Source: Patiria miniata (lineage: Eukaryota; Echinodermata; Asteroidea; Valvatida; Asterinidae). From it: 64,000 nt of DNA. Under the pieces are notes generated by a model. The model was not told the DNA's origin, ran no database searches, and saw only the letters and a program-made list of their open reading frames with translations. The position numbers and the translations under genes are program-made. Below are positions 34,701 through 46,700 of the stretch, piece by piece (position 1 is the stretch's first letter; every line of letters begins with the position of its first letter). Location: positions 2,315,983 to 2,379,982 of the forward strand of contig NW_024037060.1 in the NCBI RefSeq assembly GCF_015706575.1. The letters run 5' to 3'.

Positions 34701-37700
34701 CCCCCCCCCCAAAAAAGGGTAAATTCATGCAGGAAAACATAGCCAATGCCTGCCAAATGCCCCTTATCTTGGCAGCTTAACACCCCCACTTAAACCTGGA
34801 TCCGCCCCTGGATGAAGCATTTCTATATGGGGTTATTACATGTAGAGGGACAACGAGGCATTTTCTGTGATGATAGAAAGGCAGAGGTGGATGTTTGGTG
34901 GGTGGGGAAAGGGCAGGGGAGTGTTGTTTTTGGCGGAGGGGATAATAATCTTCATTATCAAGGCGGCATGTATTTTCTATGGATGTGATGTTTACATGTG
35001 TAAACGTTAAAACGTTCAAACGCTACAGGAAAATTTTGCTAAACGTTTGTCAAATTAAACGTAGATTCACATTCTTAGTAGTTTCCTCAGGATAGGGCAA
35101 TGGGTACTTTTAAAATACTAATGGAATCTATTTAGGTTTCATTTTTTCCCCCAATAATTCTTTAAGTCAGAAATCCTCAATATTGAGGGAAAAGTAGGCT
35201 TCACTAAAATCGGTTAAAAGGAGAAAAACAGGGTACGCATGTAAATAATGTACCCACTGAAACTCACTAGCAAGTTAATATGCATTTATTATCGCAGAAA
35301 CAATAAACAAGAACATTCTCCAAAGAACAGTAAAGAAAAGTCTCCCCAAAAAAATAGATTGGGAAAAAAAATTGAAAATTTAAAAGATGGGGAAAAGTGC
35401 ATTGTCTGTTTTGAATTTTCATGGAAAAATATGTAATGTTTAGGAATGATTTTTAAATTTCAAAATGTTTAACATGTTTAGGCAAAAGTTGTAAAAATTT
35501 GTTTCATAATTACAAAATCTTAAGAAATGCAGAATGTTACCGAAGAGTGGTAAAACAGAACTTGGGGGCTGATGCAAAATTGTGATAAAATCAAATGTAA
35601 AAGTACTGGTACGGAGGGAAATAAGTATGATAAAAATTAAATTAACTAACAATTTTAACTTTATGTACTTCAGTATTGGATTTAAAAAAATGCTTAAGAC
35701 ATTTATAAGTACTACCTCTTAAGAGAACATTTTGTCTGCTAAGTACATCAAAAAATGTGGGCAAGAAAAACAGACATTTTTAAAATGACTTTCAACCACC
35801 AGAAAAGGAGCCAAAATTAGCAATTTTCTTTCAGAACCACACACCTTCCAAAAGAGATATCCACATGGTGTTACCGCAAACCTTCACTAATTATACTACC
35901 ACCATGCAAAGTTTCAAATGATTACATTTCATTTGTCGAGATTATGTTACTTAAAGCATCTAAGATCATGTTATTGAAAGCATCTAAGCGCAGAGGCATA
36001 TTATTACATTAAAAGTGGCAATTGTACAAAAGCTATGTACACTGAAAGATGTGCATGTACTACAATTGTCCATGTTCAAAATATGGTACACAAAACTAAG
36101 TTACACATGTACACAAAGTTAGAGACACAATTTAGCAAACCTTATACACATATATTCCATGTATACACCATACTTGTATTCAAGTCCGAGACCGAGTCAC
36201 CTCTCCCGAGTACAAGTCTTGAGTTCAGAGTCATGCAGGTCGAGTCCGAGTCTGAGTCACGAGACACAAAGGTCGAGACAGAGATCACCTTTAAGTACTA
36301 TTTTGACATATTTTCAGAAGCACACTGGTAGGCCTATATGTACACGTGAAGGTACAATACTTTCATGTGCATGCGTTGCTTTTGCACCGCACTGACTGTA
36401 TAGCTTGCTCAGGAAAGGCTCGTCTTCAAAATAATTTGTAGATTTTATATTATTGAAAAAATAAGTGATTTGTGGTAATTTTGGTTGAGTCTCAAGTCAT
36501 GCAGGGCCAAGTTGTGCTTCAAGTCCAAGTCATGCAAAATGGGACTCAAGACCGACTCGAGTCCGATCGAGTCACGATAAATCACATTTCAGCTACAGTA
36601 ACGCAACCTTTCAACTTTGCATATGAGCATTTGACCGTTGGACCCTCCTGCCTCATGACTGGTACTCTACCCTGAACCAAACCGGTGCCCGCCTCCATGT
36701 CCCCTCGCTCAAACTCAAGTTCTGCATACGGCAACTCAATGTCTGCTGCCCGCGCTGGGCGCAGGGTCGGTTTACCAGTCTCTTCATTGTCCCACGTTGT
36801 CATTTGTATGTCGACGGACCTCCTGCGTGTACTGGCCGTCCGGTGACATACTCCCCATCTCCGGGAAACCAGGAATGCTATCACCATGACGATGACGATG
36901 ATGGTAACCAATGCACCTGATGTACTGCCTAAGATCAGAACTAAAAGGTTTGACTGGGTACCAGCTACAAGCATTGTTCCAGTCTTGGTCACATGTTGAG
37001 TCGGTTCAAATGACACCTCTGGGACACCAGTTAATTTTTCTGTGTCAAGTAATGAACCTGCAGTGGTTACCGTAGCGTAAGGGAAAGTAGTTAACTCTTT
37101 TGACTCAGGCGATGACGAGGCCATTGTTGCCGTGACAACGGTTAGAGACGCATGATTGGAAACATGTCTTGTGCCGCTGCCACAAGACGGATCTGCACAA
37201 AAGTACACCACACAGAAAAATTCATTCTCGTTGTTTTCCAAACTCACGTTCACTATTTGCAACACGTATGAGTTTTTGCTGAGCGACACAGAAACTCTGT
37301 TAGGGTCTATACCTAGTATGGGAAGAGCTGAACGGCAACTGCTTATGTAATATTTTGATGTCCCATTCCCACCCCAGCTGAAAATCCAATACAAATGGGT
37401 GTTGTTATTACTCTCACAGTTAACCCGATGCTTCATCTGGCAGGTGAAGATTGCATCGTCTCCGGCAGCGACGGTCGCATTTTCGGGATGATGGCTAAAA
37501 AAGTCGGCCGACTGTGATGTCGTGGCAAAAAACGTGAGACTTATTGCGACTGCAATGAATGTTAGAGTACTCGGAGTCATGACGTCAACAATCTTGAAAT
37601 CGAACCCTGTTTAAGTGGTACGTTGTATGTGTGCTAGAGTGCCTCACTATATGGATACAGTAGCGTGACGAGGGGTTCGAACCAGCAACCAGAAATCCAA

Positions 37701-40700
37701 AGTAAAGTTTCTGCAGTACAACATGTACCGTACCAACCACACACAACCAGTTCACGACAGTTGATAGAGCAGTTTGAAAAGCCAACTCCACTGACGCTCA
37801 GCTGAACAAATTTCAAATGGCAAGAATCACATCCCACCGCCTCATCTTCACAACGTCCATGAAAATGTCCATGCTCATGAGTTTGGTGAATATTTGTAGG
37901 CAACCTTAAAGGGAAAATACAACATTTGCAAACATCAAAAAATAAAACTACCAAATCGTTTTGAAATACCTTGCTGGACTGTTAGTGAATGACAGTGTGA
38001 GTGTAAAGCATCCTGTAAAATCATGGCACCTGGTATACTGTCATTTTCGAGAAAAGTGCTATTTTTGTATCAATTTCCAATGCTGATCGGCCGATCAGCG
38101 TTGGAAAAAACTGGCTTTTTTTCAAATACTGGCCCCAATTGACCATCGCACTTGTTTGCAATCGATTACACACCTATGAACGGGTACAAGCCAGCTAGAC
38201 TGGTTCCCTGACCTTACAATTCCCCAATTTATGTAAACTGCTCTGTTTCTTCTTATATGGAGTCAGGGAACCAGACTACAGGAAAATGATTGTTTTCTTG
38301 GTTTTTATAGCATTTTCGAACCCAAAACCTCAAAAAAGTCAGTGTAACTATATTTGCTATACATTTCAAACCCCCCAATTCCATCCATTTCTGAAAATTA
38401 CAGCAAAAGCAAATGATGTATATTCCCTTTAGTTTAAGACATACATACTTCATATGTAAGAAGAAGTTCAACACCCAGGCTATAAAAACTGCTGTGGAAA
38501 TATTCACCTTTCAATTGAGATATATCTCCAGCAATTATGCTTCAGTCAGTTGCAAAACCAAGGAAACATGTTCACGTGACTTTCACAAATCACTGTTCAA
38601 AATCGACGTGACTAACGTATCTGACAATACATGTAGTGGAAAGCTTCATTCAAACGCTAATTATAGTAGCTTAGTAAAGTAGTTATGACTGGCACAAGCA
38701 TTTATGAATAGGCTTGATCTACACTGTACACTGTACATCTTATTTTAGACGTCTAGTTCAATATGATGCATTTCCAGCTGCTAAAATAAATAGCGTTTTA
38801 CTTTTCATTTCACTTTCATTCCTACGTGCAAGTCTGTTTACTTACAACTTTCATAAAGCTTTTGAAAATATCAGAAAGTACATACGTGTGTGAACTGAAA
38901 AGAAAAATTCACCTAGTACAGGTTCCTGTATAAACAAAAATAAGTTTCCAGAACAGACCGATACTGTCAGACTGTTTTAGACAATTACAATTGGATGAAA
39001 CCACAGTTGACCACTATAACCATGCTCTATCAAACATTTCCTGTTGGATTGAGCAGTAAATCCCTTGTAGTATTTCTGTTGGATTCAGCACGCAACTAAA
39101 AACATTCAGAGTCAGATTCTGTTGGGTACTGATAAATAATGCCAAGTTGGACTTTGTTAACGCTAAGTTGGACACAATTTAAAACTCAAAATACATTTCA
39201 AACTTCTCATATTTCCCTTCACTATTTATAGTCTACTTCTAGGAAACACATCCTGTGACGTGCGATGCATGTTATTATGAAACAGGTCACTTGATGGTAC
39301 GCATCTGAACAGTTTGAACTGACCACATCCGGTTTCAGCCTGTTTGTACCAGTTCTAGCCAGTTCTAGTTAAGCCGGATTACATGCAATGTAGTCATGTG
39401 ACATGTGATTCATGTTGATTACATGTAATGTAATCCTGTGGTGACATTAATGTTATCCGGTTTCAACCTGTTCATACCAGTTCCATAAGTTCTAAGCCAG
39501 ATTACATACAAACTGATGCACGGTAAGGCTGAGTACATGTAGAAGAACTACATGTATATTTAATTGAAAATAAAGTTTAATATTCTATCAGAATTATCAG
39601 AAAATTTGAACCACCTACAATGTAGGGATTGAAGCACAATAGAAATTCAAAATTAAAAGTCGCAGGTTCTAATTTATGTTTTTTAAGTCTCAAGCTTTTT
39701 CCTAAAAAGTACATTAGAAGTAGATATGTACGTACAAGTATACACTTACATAAGAATTAATATGCAGCTTATTTACAAGGGCAAGTCCAAAAAAGATCCC
39801 CTTGTGGTCCCATACATAACGCGCCATTTTTTTTTTTTAATTACATATTCAACGCAATCATTCTTGTGTGCATTCTCCTTGCCCAACAATCAAGCACTGA
39901 AATCCATGAATATATACATTGCTTTTTAGAGAGTTAACCTTTTGTTACGTATTGGACGTAACATGTGCGAATTCTTGGACTTGCCCTTCACTGTACATTT
40001 ACATAAAGAATTATACTGTAAAAGACTTAAATTACTTCACATTAACGCTAACAATCTCCAACCAGCCAAACCCCAACACCAGGATTTGTTGGAATCTGTT
40101 AGGATGAGTACTGCACAAGTAACTTCACTAGTAAATTGACTGTACTTTACATGGGATTAGACATACCAAATCAACAGAGTCCAACTGCTATAATATGTGT
40201 ACAGTTTACCATATGGTGTTGATATTTGCAAGGATGAGGAAGGTTCCTTGTAAATCACCCTAGGGAGTTATAGGGTTAACAAACAAATTTACTTCATTAA
40301 CAATTTATAGCATGTACAATGTATAAGTACCTGAATGTAACCAAAATGCACTTCCCTTCTCAGTTAAAACAATGTCTCTTGGTTCTCCAAAGTGTTTCTA
40401 AACCCATTTTCTCTGCATCCAATGGGCTTGTCTCCCCATGTTGAAATAAGCACGGGTACATGTACATGTACATGTATGCAAAACACGGGTACGCGAGGCA
40501 TTCCGGGATGAACTCAGGTTTGGCTGTGGATTTCCTTCCAACTCTAGTCCTGACCAGATTAGTTTTTAACCCATGTAGAGTACCGGACTCGTGTTTGATT
40601 CTTGTGAGTGAAAGGTGATGCCAACATCTCTGTTTTGGACCCAGATCCAACACAGAGATTTGGGATAGTGTGCATGGCCCTCAAGCTTTGGTCATGGTTT

Positions 40701-43700
40701 CAGTTAAACAGAGGGTCTGCTAGTCACGATTCAAGATGCTAGTAAACAGTATGTAGATCACAGCGCATTGGCACTGCATGGTGAGTGTGCCCGTCCGCGC
40801 TATAGTCAAAACCAGTCTAGAGAGGGTGCACTTTTACTAAAGTCTTGGACCACAACTCAGGGTCTCTCTGCTGTCCAAACCGACCGCGAATTATCACTGA
40901 CATCCTGCATCAAGACGCTTGCTGGAGTCATTCCAACTTGACCTCTGACCTTCCTGGTATCCTGCACCCTGTACAGCACATCTCAACCGGTTAAGATCTG
41001 GCTTGGGTTTCCTGGCTATCGCAGGGTAGCTTATGCTTGGGATGGGTTGGCTGTGGGGCCTGCTGGAAGCCGCGGCCTTTGGTGCTGCCAGAGAATTCTG
41101 CTTGTTTGGAACCGTATAGAGGACCTCCCCAATATCTATCCGGGTCAGAGTGGCGTCTCCTGTGCTGTGGTGGAGGGATTGACTCTCTGGGTCGGCACTC
41201 TGATTGACACGCTTGTTTGGAACCGTACGGTATCCTGCACCCTGTACGGCACATCTTAACCGGTTAAGATCTGGCTTGGGTTTCCTGGCTATCGCAGGGT
41301 AGCTCATGCTTGGGATGGGTTGGCTGTGGGGCCTGCTGGAAGCCGCGGCCTTGGGTGCTGCCAGGGACTTCTGCTTGTTTGGAACCGTATAGAGGACCTC
41401 CCCAATATCTATCCGGCTCAGAGTGCCATCTCCCGTGCTGTGGTGGAGGGACCGGCTCTCTGGGTCGGCACTCTGATCGACACGCTTGCTTGGAACCGTA
41501 TAGAGGACCTCCCCAATATCTATCCGTCTCAGAGTGGCATCTCCCGTGCTGTGGTGGAGGGATTGACTCTCTGGGTCAGCACTCTGATCGACATGCCTGG
41601 CTTCTACAGTGTCGCCGGTTGGTTGTGAAGGGGTACTGGCTGTTGCCTTGACGTGGTAGAATAGATGAAACCCAAGGATTCCGATGAGTAAGGCAGCAAC
41701 GCATCCGACGATGATGAGACCCATTGTTGCCTTGGATGGAGTAATTTCAGATGAGGGAGTATTTGTACTTGGGTTGGGTGTAGACGATTCAGTTTCATTA
41801 ACGACCCTCAATTCGGCTTCCCAAGAATTGTAAACCCAATGGTCTACAAAATGAATATGACAAAAATACAGCCCCTGGCTGGCCAAGGTGACTTTATGGA
41901 CATGTAGAGTGTACGAAGGTTTTGCCCAAATCACACTCACATATGCATCAAGTACTTCCGAGTATGAAGACGTATAAGTGTCTTCACATACACTGATCAT
42001 ATGTGTAGTTGCTGCTCTTTCGTGAGTTTTGTAAGACCACTGAATAGTGTTCACTCTACAGTCTATGTCTACATGATCGGTGATCTGGCAAGTCAAAGTC
42101 ACATTAGTCCCCCGACTTACATTCTGACTTTTTGGATGCAAACCAAAGTAATCTGCGTCACCACAGCTAGATACAACTACAAGCGATGGAGACACCATAA
42201 ACGACACAAAGACTAAAAGGCGTAGCACTTCCATGTTGTATGGATTGACGATCAGTCGTTCATCGGCTCAAAGAAACTCTGTTCAATGCCTCAGTAAAAT
42301 TGTTGGTTTAAATGACTCTACCACATCAGTAACAGAATTTTTGTTATAAATACAACTCTGGTGGTTTCGTGTTTCCTATTAAATACAGCAAACCGGAAGT
42401 CTGAAATTCTGTTTGTTTTTTTTTTTCCCAGAAAATGTCCTTATTACCGGTAGGTGGTCAAAAGCTTACAAAACTTCATCGAAATAGAACTTGTGGTTTT
42501 TGTGTTTTCAGAATCAAAAGAACAACAAGCTTCTATGTCAAGAATATGAGGGCAAATGATAAAGATGTCACACTTTTTTTATATTTTTTTTAGCAACCTC
42601 CTATACATTTTATAATCCTGAACATGTGTCTACATGTACCTCTATTTTCCCACAGATTAAATTTAAAAGATGCATAAGGCACAGTGGAGTTTACACAACA
42701 TGCACTCCTTTAAAACAATTTTTTTAAAATTGACAGTGTAAGCTTTTGAAGAATTAAATTCTAGTTCCACGTCGCACAGATGGGATTTCGTAGGTATTTG
42801 GATCACTCAGTGGGCGTAAGGAGGCAAATTCTTGATTGGGTTCAAAAATAAGGCCTTGATAAACATGGCCATTTGGCCGTTGAGAGGGGAAGGTCGTTAC
42901 AACAAGTTGAGTATCTTGGCGACTTGGGTTTCTTAGAGGAGCACCTCTCTTACGAATCAACCAAAAAGTCAGAAAGATCAAAAGGGTGATACTGATGAGA
43001 ACACCCACAGCAACGATGATCCAAATAGATTGACTTTGGGAGGTTGTAACAACAGCTGGGGGTGCTGTGATCTGAAGAGTTGCCCAAGGACTGCTCTGGT
43101 TACAATTTTCCTCATACGACGCCTGGCACCTCACCTGTGTTCCATTGTCTCCAGCGACAGCACCAGATATTTTCAGAAATTTCCCGGATTCAAGTTTTAC
43201 AAATTTGTCACTACCGTCTTCAATTTCGGTATTCCTGGTGGTAGGGTCTGCACGTACAAACCAGTGGAAGTTCCCTGTTGTCTTGGCTTCGGTACTGCAA
43301 TAAAAGATCACCTCGCCATTCTCGGACAAATTTGCAAGTGGCGGAGAAATTGTGACTGGTAATATGAGAGGAGTAACAGAGCAAAACGAGTTTTGATTCA
43401 CTCTTCTGTAACAAGTAAACTCTGCACAGTTGTCAGTTGCTGCGAGAACGTGCACCGCGATGAGAGCCTTCTTCTGCAAAGTCTGTGGACCTCTGGATAG
43501 TGTCTTGTTCTTAGAGGACCAAGTGAGTGTGGATACCTCTCTTTCAGGAGTGTGGCAAGTCAACTGAATCTCTTGGCCGATTTGAGGCTTTTTAGGAGTG
43601 AAGCTACAGACGGGATTGATTGGAGGTGACCAGATCGTGGGGGCGATCTCACTTGTATAAGTCACAGACGATTCACCTCCTGTGGGTGCGATCTCACTTG

Positions 43701-46700
43701 TATAAGTCACAGACGATTCACCTCCTGTGGGGGCGATCTCACTTGTATAAGTCACAGACGATTCGCCTCCTGTCACGACCCTCAGCTCAGCTTCAAATGA
43801 CGTCTTGAGTTCTCCACTAATGAGAATCTGACAAAAATACAGTCCTTCAGCGGCTGACGGGACGTGACTGATTTTTAATGTGTACACAGAGTTTGCCCAG
43901 TGTACACTCACAGATGCACCGACATTTTTCGTGTACGAGTTGTAAGAAGCATTGGAGTTACCACATATGCTGATGAGTTTAGTGGTCGCTGTTGGACTGA
44001 TTCGGTAGAACCAGTAAATAAAGTTCATTCGGCAATCGATATCAACCGTAGTCTCGCAAGTCAAAGTCGCAATACTCCCCTCAGTTATACTCTGATTTCT
44101 TGGATGCACACTGAAGTAGTTCGCATCCTCGGAGCCTGACGCGAAACCAAGTGTTGGAGAGAGAAGGAGCAACACAGAGGCATACAGGCAAATCACAGCC
44201 ATTGTACATGGATCAGTGGTCAGTCACTCATGCACTCAATGACTGAACTTTGTGATCTTTGATAACTTTGTCAACTTGCAACTACCGCATCAGGAGAAAA
44301 TCTGTACGATCAACCCAACTCTTGGGACTTCCCTTTTTGGTATTGCTTGCACAATGTATGTGTTAACATTTTAAATAGAAGATAATAAAAATATGTTGTC
44401 TCATTTCCTTTCTTCTTTAGAAATTACCTAATTTGGTAGCCCACTAGTGCCAGTGTTAAAATAGCTCCACTGTTTTGGAAGTGTAGACATCATAAACCAA
44501 ACAATTCTTGCAGCGGCTCTTCGTATTTCCTAAAAAAAGACACCCCACAGGAAACCACAGTATTTGTTGGTTTGTGCATGGTGCAAAAAGCTTGGACGGC
44601 TTCATTGAAATGAAACTTGTGGTTTGGGCGGTTATAGAATCGAAAGTAGAAAGCTTCCACATACAGGCATGGACTTCAGCTAATGGTCACAAATGTTTTG
44701 CAACTTTTGCCTTCCTTAAATTTCATAATTCTGAGCAAGTCTCAACCTTCCCTTTTCCCTAGGATCAAAGACAAGGAAGCTGGTCCTTGTACTACTGGAG
44801 GCAGGTAGAGGGGAGGGGTTACTGAGCTCCCCTCAACTGTTTCACAGCAAACAGACTGGAGAGAATGCCAGTGGGAATTTCCATGTACAGTAGTATGTCA
44901 CAGCAATATTCCCACTGCAAAAAAAAAAAAAACTCCAGCTGAAAAAAAAAATTCAACTTTGGCAAATTGTACCAGACCTGTTTTGTGACATGAATTTGCC
45001 TCATGTGTGCATTGTATTTATAAACCAGCATTACAGTGTACCGGTACTAGGGTTCACGAGGTCCCCCACCCCCCCCCAAAAAAAGCAACTCCTCCCCCCC
45101 CCCATTTCTTTTGCAAAAAGGGAGTAAAAATGGAATGGAAAAACACACATCGAGGAATGTACACACAATTTTGCAACAGCTACCCGTACCATTGGTTTTG
45201 TACACGTTTTCTAATCAAGGTTTTCCAATCAAGTTCGTCCTGGATTTGGTTCCTCTGGTCCATTACATGTACTCGATGATGCCTCATACCTAGCTGTACT
45301 CAATAACCAAGCACACGCCGGTTTGTTTATAATGGAGTAAATGGAGGACTTTCGATTTTTCCTCATCATTGATCTTTTGTTTTATATTCTAACTTTTTTG
45401 CTACAGCTCCCATTGGTTTTGTACACGTTTTCTAATCGAGGTCGTCCTCAATTTGACTCCTGTCCTCAATTACTTGATGATGCTTCACCTGTGCGTCCTC
45501 GATTTACACCATAAACACGCACGCACCTTTTCTTCTTTATATTATGGCAGTGATTCTCTTAAGCCCTGGACACCCTAGAATATACATAACGTGGAGAGAG
45601 AACCCTCTTTTGATCTTGTCGGATCCTGTTTCGGAAAAAAAAAAAAAAAATTCGCCAAAAGGGGGAGGGGGAGGTCCTGGGGGGGGGGCACGCCAGATCA
45701 TTTGGAAAAGGAGAAAGTCATCATGGGTGGGGTGGCGGAGGGTCAGGAGGATTTGTAGGATGTGTACCTTTCACATTCAAAATAGCAAGAATTAAAAACA
45801 AATACACCTAAGTATCGCAGAAGAAACAGGTTTGCCCTAATATTTCTGACCATCTTCATGATGTGCCAACCTAGCCCTCCGTATCGATTGGTCAAACCTC
45901 ATTCCACATAAGTAATGACTGATATTAGCATTTTAAATAATTGTTACGCCTTGTATCACAAATACAACTACACATGTAAACAATTTATTTTCAAGCAACC
46001 TTGGCAAATCCATAATATACCGACATTAATTTTGTTGAGTACACAATTGGTCCATTACATTCTGTATTACGCATGATTCTGAATAAAATCACATTAACAT
46101 GCAACCACCTACACATGTTCGTGCATGCATGCATCAATCTGTGTACCGGTAGATACAAACAAAATATTTTTCAGTTACATTTTCTCCTCTACCTTTAAAT
46201 TCCATGCATTGTTGACAAAACACTTTTAATAATACAGGTAAGAGAATATTCAATCAACTCGAGGTTAAAAGTTGAAATTAAACTTCACGGTAAAGTCCAT
46301 AATGTACATTATAGCACAATTATATTTTGGAAAACACCACCTCATGTCAAATGGTATCCGCCTCCCACACCTTAGTAAAATATACAACTTAATAAAAACA
46401 TATCAGAAGCAAAAGATCGATCCATTAATAAGCCCCGCAACAACACGTGTGCCTGTCCAATGCCAGACTGCATGTTCCAACCGCGTATACCCACGTGCAC
46501 ACATGTTGGACTTTGATGCACACATGTCAAACATTACTAAGGGATGTGATTGGTCACAGCGTCGTGGGGCAGGACTTAATGGATCAGTCTATTTGCCTTC
46601 AACTTCCTGATTTCAGGGTAGAAGGCTTGTGAACTTGTACATTGTTATCATTACGGCAAAATCCTTGTCCAATGAGTTTAAGGCAAAAAAAATTAGTCGG

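Noticed and set aside
41047..41651. Plus-strand ORFs of 70-113 codons opposite IgSF-B
   Set aside because: Shadow frames of the repeated receptor tail. They contain the same tandem duplication and have no independent support.
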